Assembly (NCBI GenBank): GCA_026393985.1
Contig: JAPKZB010000059.1
Span: 1-37,569, forward strand
Direction: 5' to 3'
Length of the DNA: 37,569 bases
DNA from: Acidobacteriota bacterium
GTDB taxonomy: Bacteria; Acidobacteriota; Terriglobia; Bryobacterales; Bryobacteraceae
Positions 16,041-23,892 of the stretch are shown here, in pieces; the stretch's first letter is position 1; every line of letters starts with the position of its first letter. The notes below the pieces were generated by a model that saw only the letters and a program-made list of their open reading frames with translations, searched no databases and was not told the origin of the DNA. The translations under genes were made by a program, and so were the position numbers.

Positions 16041-16066
16041 GCCCACGCTAAGCATTTAGCGCGGGC
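16041..16066. terminator. Hairpin terminator downstream of rpsT
   Basis: An 11-bp stem with one G-U pair (GCCCGCGCTAA with TTAGCGTGGGC on the minus strand) and a 4-base loop, 39 bp after the rpsT stop. It is followed by only a loose T-rich stretch. It lies just before the start of the TonB-C gene on the same strand, so it may limit read-through into that gene. Confidence 0.6.
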
Positions 16067-16104
16067 CGTAAAACTCGAAACCTGCCGGCTGGAGACCGAG
16101 CGGT

Positions 16105-16371
16105 CTACGCAGCCAGTTTCTTGACGTGGGCCGAAACGCGAGACTTGTAGCGAGCGGCGGTGTTCTTCTTGATGATGCCCCACTTTGCGGAGCGGTCGAC
16201 GATGGAGAAAACCGACGGCAACGCAGCAACAGCACCGGTGGCGTCCTTGCTCGCAATCAGCTTACGCACCCGCTTGATGGCGGTGCGGAGGCGGGACTTG
16301 CGCATCCGGTTAACCTCGGTGCGCTTTTCGGTAACGCGGACCCGCTTCAAAGCCGAAACATGATTTGCCAT
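16105..16371 (-). CDS. rpsT: 30S ribosomal protein S20
   Basis: Small basic protein that binds 16S rRNA early in 30S assembly. The 88 residues fit the family (about 87) and show [33 protein letters not shown], the conserved [20 protein letters not shown] block and a basic C-terminus HVKKLAA. The holA-to-rpsT neighbourhood is frequent in bacteria; here one gene separates them. A good promoter lies about 40-70 bases upstream and a hairpin terminator downstream, so it appears to be a single-gene unit. Confidence 0.98.
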   Translation of the reverse strand: MANHVSALKRVRVTEKRTEVNRMRKSRLRTAIKRVRKLIASKDATGAVAALPSVFSIVDRSAKWGIIKKNTAARYKSRVSAHVKKLAA

Positions 16372-16389
16372 TTACAGAAATACCAATCC

Positions 16390-16417
16390 TTGACAGAACT
16401 TTCCCTCTTGATATTAC
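16390..16417 (+). promoter_or_regulatory. Opposing promoter sharing the rpsT -10 region
   Basis: On the plus strand a perfect TTGACA (16390-16395), a 16-base spacer and TATTAC (16412-16417) overlap the -10 box of the rpsT promoter base for base. Transcription would run rightward, antisense to the BsuPI-domain gene. No plus-strand gene follows for 1 kb. Confidence 0.4.
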
Positions 16418-16439
16418 CAGCTTACGGGATCACGGTCAA
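16411..16439 (-). promoter_or_regulatory. Sigma70-type promoter of rpsT
   Basis: On the minus strand TTGACC (16434-16439), a 17-base spacer and TAATAT (16411-16416) form a good promoter. Transcription would start near 16404, about 33 bases before the rpsT ATG. The -35 box lies inside the last codons of the upstream gene. Confidence 0.6.
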
Positions 16440-17324
16440 CGGAACCGTCGCCCGGTAAGGCTGGCCACCCCGCGTAGCCAGCACCGCCTCCATCACATAC
16501 TCCCCCGGCTCCAGCCGCAGCCGGTCCGTCGCCGTCCAGTTCTTCTCCCCCTCCACTGTCTCCTCCCGCAGCATCATCGCAAACATCCGGTTCGCCGACC
16601 ATTGGTAGACCGGGTTGCCCCGGGCGTCCTTCAGGAACAGATCGAAGCTTTGTCCGCTGCCAAACTCGAGCCGCAGCGGCTTGCCGGTGGAGTTCTCCAG
16701 CGTCATCCGCGCCTGAAACTCAAACTCCGGCGGATAGCTCGCGCGGTCCAGACTCAGCCGGAAGGAGTGCTCCGGGCCGCCGAACACCGCTACCCCGCCC
16801 ACCCGCGCGTAGGTCAACCGGTACACCCGCCGACCGCCACCGAACAAGACCTCCCGCTCCACCAGCCCCACCCCCGGCACAAACACCTCCCGCACCACGC
16901 CCCCCTCCGCGCACGTCCCCGCCGCATAGCGGACCACCAGGCCATCGGCGACCGAACTCCCGCCCAACTCCACCCGCCTATCCCGCGCCTCCACCACCGC
17001 CGCCCCTGGGCAGGGCGCCAGCGCCGTCTCCCAGCGGTCGGCCGCGAAATCCGCCCATACCCCCTCTGCCCGGTCCGGCTGCCGCACCAGCAGCTGGCCC
17101 TGCGCGTTCCGCCGCAGCAACACGCTCGGCCCGTCTAGCCCGGCGTAAACAAAGTAGGTTTGTCCGTCCACCTCCCTCGTCTGCCCGATCGTGGTCACCA
17201 CCCTCTCGGGTGCCCCATCAAGCCGATATACCCACTGGTTGCCCACCGCTAACGGAAAATACTCCGCCGCTACCGCGGGCCAAGCCAAGATGCTGCAGGT
17301 GGTAAGAAGCAAACGCAACTTCAT
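16422..17324 (-). CDS. Secreted protein with C-terminal BsuPI-like domain
   Basis: A 300-residue protein with a Sec signal (KLRLLLTTCSILAWPAVAA, cleavage near residue 20). The first 180 residues are beta-rich, beginning YFPLAVGNQWVYRLDG, a phrase seen in many uncharacterised secreted proteins. The last 100 residues (FEFQARMTLENSTGKPLRLE, GQSFDLFLKDARGNPVYQWS, LRLEPGEYVMEAVLAT) match the intracellular proteinase inhibitor BsuPI fold, an immunoglobulin-like sandwich. In exported proteins this domain is probably a binding module; protease inhibition is not shown. Stop TAA is 51 bp before the rpsT start. Confidence 0.75.
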   Translation of the reverse strand: MKLRLLLTTCSILAWPAVAAEYFPLAVGNQWVYRLDGAPERVVTTIGQTREVDGQTYFVYAGLDGPSVLLRRNAQGQLLVRQPDRAEGVWADFAADRWETALAPCPGAAVVEARDRRVELGGSSVADGLVVRYAAGTCAEGGVVREVFVPGVGLVEREVLFGGGRRVYRLTYARVGGVAVFGGPEHSFRLSLDRASYPPEFEFQARMTLENSTGKPLRLEFGSGQSFDLFLKDARGNPVYQWSANRMFAMMLREETVEGEKNWTATDRLRLEPGEYVMEAVLATRGGQPYRATVPLTVIP

Positions 17325-17359
17325 GTTGATTAGGACGCATCAGCCGGTCCGGCCGTCGA

Positions 17360-17382
17360 CAGGAATTTTGAGAAAATTCCTG
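17360..17382. promoter_or_regulatory. Perfect 10-bp inverted repeat between divergent genes
   Basis: CAGGAATTTT, a 3-base centre GAG, and AAAATTCCTG form a perfect 10-bp palindrome in the 95-bp gap between the BsuPI gene and the dapA-like gene. A GC-rich near-palindrome (GCCGGTCCGGC) lies just to its left. The AT-rich symmetric element suits an operator for a dimeric regulator; as RNA it would be a hairpin in the leader. Confidence 0.5.
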
Positions 17383-17419
17383 CGGGGCCTCCGGGGGTAA
17401 ACTAGGAGATTCTTCGCTT

Positions 17420-18325
17420 ATGTCCCCCATTCAAGGCCCCCTCGCCGCCCTCGTCACCGTCCGCCGCCCCGCCGGACACACCATCGACATCGGCCCCGCG
17501 CTCGACATTATCGACTTCCTGGTAGGCCACGGCGTCACTGGCATCGCCCTGCTCGGCGCCACCGGCGAGTTTGTCCACTTCGACGTCGAAGAGCGCATGC
17601 GCTTTGCCCACATGGCCATCCGCCGCAGCCGCGTCCCGCTGCTCGTCAACGTCTCGCATTCGACGCTCGAAGGCGCGATCACCCTCGCCCGCGACGCCGC
17701 CTCGAGCGGCGCCGCCGGCCTCCTGCTGATGCCCCCCCACTTCTTCCGCTACAAGCAGCAGGAACTCCGCGAGTTCTACCTCCGCTTCGCTGACCACGCC
17801 GCCGACCTCCCGCCCACCTTCCTCTACAACCTTCCCTTCTTCACCACCGGTCTTGAAGCCGCCACCGCCTGCGAAGTCCTCGCCACCGGCCGCTTTGCCG
17901 GCATCAAAGACTCGAGCGGCAACCTCGACCTGTTCGAAGCCCTCACCGCCCAGCGCGACCGCCAATCCTTCACCCTGCTCATCGGTAACGATTCCATCCT
18001 CGCCGCCCGCCGCCACCGCGCCGACGGCGTCATCTCCGGCTGCGCCTGCGCCGTTCCCGATCTCATCACCGGCCTCGACCGCGCCGTCACCACCGGCAAC
18101 GCCGACGCCCAGGCCCGCCTCGCCCAGCGCCTCGCCGAGTTCATCGCCAAGATCGACCCGCTGCCCACCCCGCTCGGCGTCCAGGAAGCCCTCGCCCTCC
18201 GCGGCTTCCCCATGGCCCTCGCCCCCACCCGCCTCGGCCCCGACCTGCTCGCCCACCGCGAACTCTTCCGCGCCTGGTTCCCGGACTGGCTCGCGGCCAT
18301 GCAGCAGGATCTCAAGCTGGTGTAA
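17420..18325 (+). CDS. Dihydrodipicolinate synthase-family aldolase
   Basis: Class I (Schiff-base) TIM-barrel lyase of 301 residues. Visible marks are GATGEF (46-51) for the pyruvate carboxylate, Tyr136 (FLYNLP) and the Schiff-base Lys163 (FAGIKDSSGN). True DapA, N-acetylneuraminate lyase and 2-keto-3-deoxygluconate aldolases share these, so the substrate is open. The phrase LLMPPHFFRYKQQELREFY is like that of sugar-acid lyases. AGGAG lies 11 bases before the ATG. The PLP decarboxylase gene starts 5 bp after the stop, so the pair is cotranscribed; whether they share a pathway is unclear. Confidence 0.9.
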   Translation: MSPIQGPLAALVTVRRPAGHTIDIGPALDIIDFLVGHGVTGIALLGATGEFVHFDVEERMRFAHMAIRRSRVPLLVNVSHSTLEGAITLARDAASSGAAGLLLMPPHFFRYKQQELREFYLRFADHAADLPPTFLYNLPFFTTGLEAATACEVLATGRFAGIKDSSGNLDLFEALTAQRDRQSFTLLIGNDSILAARRHRADGVISGCACAVPDLITGLDRAVTTGNADAQARLAQRLAEFIAKIDPLPTPLGVQEALALRGFPMALAPTRLGPDLLAHRELFRAWFPDWLAAMQQDLKLV

Positions 18326-18330
18326 CTCCC

Positions 18331-19734
18331 ATGCACGACGTCGACTCCTTCCGCCCGGTGGCCCGCGAGGCGATTGAATGGATCGCCGATTACCTCGCCA
18401 ACTCCCGCCGCTATCCGGTTACCCCCCGGATGCGCCCCGGCGATCTGATCGACCGCCTCCCCGCGCAAGGCCCCGAAACCGGCGAACCGCTCGCCCAACT
18501 GCTCGCCGACTTCGAGGCGCAGATCCTGCCTGCCGTCGGCCACTGGAACCACCCCCGCTTCTTCAACTACTTCTCCTCGACCGGCTCCGTCCCCGGCGTC
18601 CTCGCCGAAATGCTCGCCGCGGCACTCAACTCGAACGGCATCAACTGGGTGGCCACCCCCGCCGTCTCCGAACTCGAACAGGTGGCCCTCGCCTGGCTCC
18701 GCCAGTGGTCCGGCCTGCCCGAAGACTACTTCGGGCAGATCTTCGACACCGCCTCCATCAGTACCCTCCACGCCCTCGCCGCCGCCCGCGAGATGGCCGA
18801 CCCCGACTCCCGCCGCCGCGGCCTCACCAAACGCCTCCGCGTCTACTGCTCCGACCAGGCCCATTCGAGCATTGACAAAGCCGTCATCGCCGTCGGCATC
18901 GGCCTCGATAACCTCGTTAAAATCCCCGCGGACGCCGCCTTCCGCCTGCAGCCGGACCTGCTCCGCCAGGCGATCGCCGCCGACCTCGCCGCCGGCTACA
19001 CCCCCTGCGCCATCGTGGCCACGCTCGGCACCACCTCGACGACCAGCGTGGACCCGATCAGCGAAATCGTCGATATCGCCGCGCCGCACAACCTCTGGGT
19101 GCACATCGACGCCGCCTACGCCGGCGCCGCCATGCTCCTGCCCGAATTCGCGGGCCTGATGCGGGGCGCCGAACGGGCACACTCCTATGTCGTCAACCCC
19201 CATAAGTGGCTCTTCGTGCCCGTCGATTGCAGCGCTTTCTATACGCGTTTCCCCGAAATTCTCCGCCGCGCCTTCACCGTTACCCCGGAGTATCTCCGCA
19301 CCACCGCCGACCCGCGCGCCGTCAACCTGATGGACTACGGCATCCCACTCGGCCGCCGCTTCCGCGGACTCAAGCTCTGGTTTGTCCTCCGCTACTTCGG
19401 CCGGCGGGGCCTCATCGACGAACTGCGCCGGCAGATCGAATTGGCCCAGGCCCTGCGCCGCAGCGTCGAAGCCGATGCCCGCTTTGAACTGGCCGCGCCC
19501 GCGCCCTTCTCCACAGTCTGTTTCCGCAAGCGCGCACCCGAGGCGGAGAACCGGTGGATCGCCGCCGAAATCAACCGCAGCGGGGATTTCTTTATCTCCC
19601 AGACGCTGCTGCGGGAGCAGTTCACGCTGCGGGTGGCCGTCGGGAATCTGGCCACCACGGCCGCCGATATCGACGCGCTCTGGGAGCGGATTACGACGCT
19701 GGCCGCACTGGCGCCGACTCCTTCTGCCGGCTGA
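18331..19734 (+). CDS. PLP-dependent group II amino acid decarboxylase
   Basis: Fold-type I decarboxylase of 467 residues, related to aromatic-L-amino-acid decarboxylases. The order is typical: an N-terminal arm ([18 protein letters not shown]), [13 protein letters not shown], His178 stacking on the cofactor ([11 protein letters not shown]), [14 protein letters not shown], Asp260 ([13 protein letters not shown]) and the PLP lysine Lys292 ([17 protein letters not shown]). Such enzymes act on Phe, Tyr, Trp, DOPA or related substrates. The nearby fused anthranilate synthase is 6 kb away and not a direct link. Its 3' end overlaps the convergent histidine kinase gene by 44 bp. Confidence 0.92.
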   Translation: MHDVDSFRPVAREAIEWIADYLANSRRYPVTPRMRPGDLIDRLPAQGPETGEPLAQLLADFEAQILPAVGHWNHPRFFNYFSSTGSVPGVLAEMLAAALNSNGINWVATPAVSELEQVALAWLRQWSGLPEDYFGQIFDTASISTLHALAAAREMADPDSRRRGLTKRLRVYCSDQAHSSIDKAVIAVGIGLDNLVKIPADAAFRLQPDLLRQAIAADLAAGYTPCAIVATLGTTSTTSVDPISEIVDIAAPHNLWVHIDAAYAGAAMLLPEFAGLMRGAERAHSYVVNPHKWLFVPVDCSAFYTRFPEILRRAFTVTPEYLRTTADPRAVNLMDYGIPLGRRFRGLKLWFVLRYFGRRGLIDELRRQIELAQALRRSVEADARFELAAPAPFSTVCFRKRAPEAENRWIAAEINRSGDFFISQTLLREQFTLRVAVGNLATTAADIDALWERITTLAALAPTPSAG

Positions 19735-21670
19735 GCCGGGCGATCTCACTTTCGAGCAGCAGGAGCGAATGGCGGATGGCCCGTTGATCCTGGGCTGTGG
19801 CGGCCTCTTCGAGCCGTCGCGCCCGGTCCGCCACCTGGCTGGCCGCAATCGACTGTGCCGCCGATCGCACCTGCCCGGCTTCGGTGGCCAGCAGCGCCGT
19901 CTCGTTGCTCTTCACCGCCCGCTGAATGCGCTCGAGCCGCTCGGGCGCTAACTGCAAAAACAGGCGCACCATGTCGCCGGTTACCGCCGTGGCATCGCCC
20001 GCCGGGCGCTGCACCCCACCGGCGGGCGCCAGCAGGTAGCTGTCGAGCGTGCGCAAGAGCTCCCGCGAATCGACCGGCTTGGTGAGATAGGCGTTCATCC
20101 CCGCCTCAAGACAGCGCTCGCGGTCGCCGCTCATGGCATGCGCGGTCAGCGCGACGACGGGCAGTTGCCGCCACTGCTCGCTCTGCCGGATCTGCTGCGT
20201 CGCCTCAAGGCCATCCATCCGCGGCATTTGCACGTCCATCACCACCAAATCGATCGCCTCGGCAGCCAGTACGCGGAGCGCCTCCTCCCCATCGCCTGCC
20301 AACAGGCACTGGTAACCCCACTTCGCCAGGAGCCCCCGCAGTACCTTCTGGTTCACCACATTGTCCTCGACCACCAGAATTCGTCCCGTCCGCTTGGCTG
20401 TCGCGCTGATCGCCTCTTCGTTATCGATGGCCCGCGTCTGCTCGGAGGCCAACAGCGGCAGCGTCACCACGAACCGGCTGCCCACGCCCTCCCGACTCGT
20501 TACAGCTACCCCGCCGCCGTGCATCTCGGCCAATTGACGGGTGATGGCCAGGCCCAGCCCCGTACCGCCAAACTTTCGCGTGATGCTGCCGTCGGCCTGC
20601 GTGAACTTTTCAAAGATCAACGGCAGCTTCTCTGGCGCAATGCCCAGGCCCGTGTCGGTTACGATCAGCTGTAGCGGTACAACGCCGGTCTGCTCGTCAC
20701 GGGCCTCGGCGCGGACGACGAGCGAAATCTCGCCTTGGCTTGTGAACTTCACCGCGTTGCTCAAAAGATTGTGCAAAATCTGCCGCACGCGCAGCGGATC
20801 GCCTACCCACTGGGCCGGCAGCGTCGACGGCAAATCCGTCATCAGCCGCACCCCTTTCTGCGCTGCCTTGGCTCCGTGCGTATTCCCGCAGTCCCGTACC
20901 AGCAGGTTCAAATCGAAGGGAATCTTTTCGAGCACCATCCGGCCCGACTCAATCTTCGACAGGTCGAGGATGTCGTTCAACAGCTCGAGCAGCGAGAAGC
21001 CGCTTCGCTGCGCCGTCTCGAGCTCCTCGCGCTGCTCGACCGTCAGGGGACTGTCGAGCACCAGTTCGATCATGCCCAGCACGCCGTTCATCGGCGTCCG
21101 CAGCTCGTGTGACATATTGGCGAGAAACTCACTCTTGGCCCGGCTGGCCCCCAGGGCCTGCTGCATCGCCTCTTCGAGCGCCTCTGTGCGTTGCCGGATC
21201 CGCTTCTCGAGCAGTTCCCGATGCTGCTCGAGTTCGGCGCGCTGCTTGCTCAACATGCCGATCATTTCATTGAAGCTGCGCGCCAGGAACTCCACCTCGT
21301 CGCCGGACTGGCGGTATCGGATGGGCCGCAGTTGACCCTTGCCCACCGCCACCAACCCCTGCTCGAGGGTTTCAATCGGCTTGACGAGCAGCCGTACGGT
21401 CACCTGCACGACCAGCGTGGCAATCCCCAGCGCCACACCCAACAGCAGGGCGCTCTTGCCCAGGCTCAGCGTTCCGTTCAGGTGGTCATAAGCCACCATC
21501 ACCGCCACTAGCCACGCCAGCATCCCGGCCGTAAACAGGAAAAACTTCGTACCCAGGGAACGGTGTTTAGCCGGCTGTGTCCGTTGGAGTTGGGGTTCCA
21601 CTGTCGTGGTGCGCTTCCTTCTAATCTGGGCCTTTACTTCAGGTTCCCCGAAAGGCCTGCTTTGACCCAT
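19691..21670 (-). CDS. Hybrid histidine kinase with receiver and degenerate Hpt-like tail
   Basis: Membrane sensor kinase of 659 residues. Two membrane segments (about 43-60 and 72-94) enclose only a dozen residues, so it has almost no external sensor. HAMP (about 92-145) and a coiled coil follow, then HisKA with phosphoacceptor His188 ([11 protein letters not shown]), and HATPase_c with Asn301 ([11 protein letters not shown]), DTGLGI (339-344) and GGTGLGL (368-374). A receiver domain (429-545) has Asp479 ([11 protein letters not shown]) and Lys531. The last 100 residues are helical like an Hpt domain, but the expected AHxLKG histidine is Gly599 ([10 protein letters not shown]). Phosphate would need to pass to another Hpt protein, or the receiver controls the kinase. 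No cognate regulator is adjacent. Confidence 0.93.
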   Translation of the reverse strand: MGQSRPFGEPEVKAQIRRKRTTTVEPQLQRTQPAKHRSLGTKFFLFTAGMLAWLVAVMVAYDHLNGTLSLGKSALLLGVALGIATLVVQVTVRLLVKPIETLEQGLVAVGKGQLRPIRYRQSGDEVEFLARSFNEMIGMLSKQRAELEQHRELLEKRIRQRTEALEEAMQQALGASRAKSEFLANMSHELRTPMNGVLGMIELVLDSPLTVEQREELETAQRSGFSLLELLNDILDLSKIESGRMVLEKIPFDLNLLVRDCGNTHGAKAAQKGVRLMTDLPSTLPAQWVGDPLRVRQILHNLLSNAVKFTSQGEISLVVRAEARDEQTGVVPLQLIVTDTGLGIAPEKLPLIFEKFTQADGSITRKFGGTGLGLAITRQLAEMHGGGVAVTSREGVGSRFVVTLPLLASEQTRAIDNEEAISATAKRTGRILVVEDNVVNQKVLRGLLAKWGYQCLLAGDGEEALRVLAAEAIDLVVMDVQMPRMDGLEATQQIRQSEQWRQLPVVALTAHAMSGDRERCLEAGMNAYLTKPVDSRELLRTLDSYLLAPAGGVQRPAGDATAVTGDMVRLFLQLAPERLERIQRAVKSNETALLATEAGQVRSAAQSIAASQVADRARRLEEAATAQDQRAIRHSLLLLESEIARLSRQKESAPVRPAS

Positions 21671-21754
21671 CCGGCGTAGACCTTAGTTCGGGTTCGACCT
21701 TGGCTGACCGCGGCGCAATCAATAGTACTGATACTGTGGAATCTGACTTTGCCC

Positions 21755-22678
21755 ATGTCCTCTTCTCGTTTATCGACCGCCTTCTGCGGGATTCCACTCA
21801 AAAACCCCATCATCGCCGCCTCCGGCACCTTCGCCTATGGCATCGAGTTCGCCTCGCTGCTCGACCTCAACGCCCTCGGCGCGATCGTGGTCAAAGGCCT
21901 TTCCCGCCAGCCGATGGACGGCAACCGGCCGCCCCGCATCTTTGAAGCCGAAGCCGGCATGATCAACTCGATCGGCCTGCAGAACATCGGCGCCCGCGCC
22001 TTTGCCGTCGAAAAACTTCCGGCGCTGCGTCATTACGCCACCCCGATCATCGCCAACGTCTTCGGCTACGCCCCCGAAGATTACGAAGAGGTGATCCGCG
22101 TCCTCGAAGACCACGAGGGCCTGGCCGCTTACGAGTTGAACGTCTCCTGCCCGAACACCAAACACGGCGGGATTTTCTTCTCCTCCGAACCCACTCTGCT
22201 CGCCGACCTCATCGCCCGCCTCCGGCCGCTGACCAAGCGGCCGCTGGTAATCAAACTCTCCCCCAACGTCGCCCGTATCGAACCGCTCGCCCTGTCTGCC
22301 GAAGCGGCCGGCGCCGACGGCCTCAGCCTCGTCAACACTTTCGTCTCGCTCGCCATCGACGCCCGCACCCGCCGTCCCCGCATCGGCAACGGCTACGGCG
22401 GCCTCTCCGGCCCGGCCATCAAGCCGATCGCGCTGCGCCTGGTCTACGAAGCCGCCAGGGCCGTGAAGATCCCCGTGCTCGGTCTCGGCGGCGTGGCCAC
22501 CGGAGTCGACGCGGCCGAGTTCCTCATCGCCGGCGCTACCGCCGTGCAGGTAGGCACGGCGACTTTCTGGGACCCCTCGGCGCCCCTCCGCATTGCCCGC
22601 GAACTCGACCGCTTCCTCCGCCAGGAGAAGATCGAACGGGTCTCCGACCTCACCGGCACCCTCCAGATGCCAAACTGA
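21755..22678 (+). CDS. pyrD: Dihydroorotate dehydrogenase, class 1B catalytic subunit
   Basis: FMN enzyme of pyrimidine synthesis that oxidises dihydroorotate to orotate. The catalytic cysteine Cys132 lies in NVSCPNTK, as in class 1 (cytosolic) enzymes; class 2 has serine. Other marks are NPIIAASGTFAYG, INSIGLQNIG, KLSPNV, GGLSGPAIKPIALR and the FMN phosphate site GLGGVATGVDAAEFLIAGATAVQVGT (described by position about 245-270). Length from ATG 21755 is 307 residues; a TTG at 21749 adds two. Class 1B normally pairs with PyrK, which is not in the window. It starts 76 bp from the divergent histidine kinase; ridA follows 5 bp after the stop. Confidence 0.95.
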   Translation: MSSSRLSTAFCGIPLKNPIIAASGTFAYGIEFASLLDLNALGAIVVKGLSRQPMDGNRPPRIFEAEAGMINSIGLQNIGARAFAVEKLPALRHYATPIIANVFGYAPEDYEEVIRVLEDHEGLAAYELNVSCPNTKHGGIFFSSEPTLLADLIARLRPLTKRPLVIKLSPNVARIEPLALSAEAAGADGLSLVNTFVSLAIDARTRRPRIGNGYGGLSGPAIKPIALRLVYEAARAVKIPVLGLGGVATGVDAAEFLIAGATAVQVGTATFWDPSAPLRIARELDRFLRQEKIERVSDLTGTLQMPN

Positions 22679-22683
22679 AAGGG

Positions 22684-23067
22684 ATGAAGATCATAGCCAC
22701 CCCCGCAGCGCCGCGCGCCATCGGCCCCTACTCCCAGGCCATCGTCCACCACGGCATGGCCTACCTCTCCGGTCAGATCCCCCTCGATCCCGCCACCGGC
22801 GAACTCGTCGCCGGCGACATCACGGTGCAGACCGAGCGCGTGCTCTCGAACCTGGCCGCCGTGCTCGAAGCCTGTGGCTCCTCGCTCGGCCGCGTGGTGA
22901 AAACCACCGTCTTCCTGAAGGATCTCGGCGAATTCGCCGCCATGAACGCCGTTTATGCGCGTTTTTTCGAAACGAACCCACCGGCCCGTTCGACGGTGGA
23001 GGTGGCGCGCCTGCCGCGGGACTCCCGCGTCGAAATCGAATGCATCGCTATTGTGGATAGCGAGTAA
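22684..23067 (+). CDS. ridA: RidA-family enamine/imine deaminase
   Basis: Small homotrimeric enzyme (127 residues) that hydrolyses reactive 2-aminoacrylate and related imines produced by PLP enzymes. Family marks are APRAIGPYSQAI, YLSGQIPLDP, and PARSTVEVARLPRDSRVEIE, with the active-site arginine Arg102 (Arg105 in E. coli). It begins 5 bp after pyrD, with GGG just before the ATG, and is probably cotranscribed. Its last 20 bases overlap the convergent DinB-like gene. Confidence 0.95.
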   Translation: MKIIATPAAPRAIGPYSQAIVHHGMAYLSGQIPLDPATGELVAGDITVQTERVLSNLAAVLEACGSSLGRVVKTTVFLKDLGEFAAMNAVYARFFETNPPARSTVEVARLPRDSRVEIECIAIVDSE

Positions 23068-23509
23068 TGGTCTCCCGTCCCAGCAGGTGGTCCAGGTGAT
23101 GCTGCATGTGCAGCACGTAATCGCCAATCAGGGCCGCTAGCGTCACGGGTGTCCCGCTGCCAATCGTGCACGGACTGTCGAGCCTCGCGGCGGGAATCCG
23201 CTTGATCATGTGCACAAGCAGCCGGTTCTGGTCATACCAAAGGTCCAGCAGCTCCATCCATGGCATCGTCTGGTACCCGTGCAGTTCGACCCAGGCATCC
23301 TGGTCGTAGACGGGACCGGTGAAGGAGCCTTCGAGTGCGGCCCGCACAAAGCGGATATGGTTATTCGCCGCCGAATCGACCAGGTGCCCCAACTCCTGCT
23401 TGGGCGACCACGCCCCCGGCTTCGGGGCCTGCGCGGCCTGCGTGGCGGTCAACCCGCGAAGATACTGCAGCTCGCGGTCAATGGTTGATTCGAGCAGCGC
23501 GGCCAGCAT
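23048..23509 (-). CDS. DinB/YfiT-family putative metal-dependent protein
   Basis: Four-helix-bundle protein of 153 residues. The three metal-binding histidines of the family are visible: His42 (QELGHLVDSA) and His137 with His141 (MQHHLDHLL). Members act as thiol transferases or bind divalent metal, often in low-molecular-weight-thiol chemistry; the role here is unknown. Its ATG overlaps the stop of the upstream gene (TAATG at 23507-23511), so it is the last gene of the hpnE unit. Confidence 0.88.
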   Translation of the reverse strand: MLAALLESTIDRELQYLRGLTATQAAQAPKPGAWSPKQELGHLVDSAANNHIRFVRAALEGSFTGPVYDQDAWVELHGYQTMPWMELLDLWYDQNRLLVHMIKRIPAARLDSPCTIGSGTPVTLAALIGDYVLHMQHHLDHLLGRETITRYPQ

Positions 23510-23892
23510 TACTGATGCACCGAGTGCTGCGGTTGCGGATCCTTCAACTTGATTTCGACCGTCTTTTCTTCTTCCGCCACATCAAAGATCTGCCCGAAGG
23601 TCTGCAGGCCCTTGGCGATGATCTGAATCTGGATCTTACCCTGCGGGATGGGCGGAATCATGGCCACGCCCTCCTGGTTGGTCTTCAACTGGTAGGAGGT
23701 CATGATCTTCTTGCCGAGCTTCACGATGCTGCGCCCCTCGACGAACCGCACAATCACGCTCGCGCGCTCCACCGGTTTATCGTTGAACTCCTTGCGAACC
23801 TCCACCCGCAGCCTGGTCATCGGAGGATCCGCCCACGCCGGCAACGCCAACAAACTTAGAAGAAGAACCCGTCGCAACGTCATAGTTCCCAT
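23509..23892 (-). CDS. Secreted small protein with an Ig-like/carboxypeptidase-regulatory fold
   Basis: A 127-residue protein with a Sec signal (TLRRVLLLSLLALPAWA). The mature part looks like a single beta-sandwich: TRLRVEVRKEFNDKPVERAS, VIVRF, SYQLKTNQEGVAMIPPIPQG, KIQIQIIAKGLQTFGQIFDV. This pattern (a modifiable property, a 'T...G' turn, then 'IPQGKI.I.I.A.G') is that of carboxypeptidase-regulatory or Big-like domains. Specific function is unknown. I choose ATG 23892 because it overlaps the hpnE stop (TAATG); ATG 23883 is an alternative and the longer open frame to 24015 is inside hpnE. Confidence 0.75.
   Translation of the reverse strand: MGTMTLRRVLLLSLLALPAWADPPMTRLRVEVRKEFNDKPVERASVIVRFVEGRSIVKLGKKIMTSYQLKTNQEGVAMIPPIPQGKIQIQIIAKGLQTFGQIFDVAEEEKTVEIKLKDPQPQHSVHQ

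Noticed and set aside
17824-19848. A 674-codon open frame on the minus strand
   Set aside because: It lies opposite the DapA-like and decarboxylase genes, both with clear catalytic motifs. It is Gly/Arg/Glu-rich without domain features.
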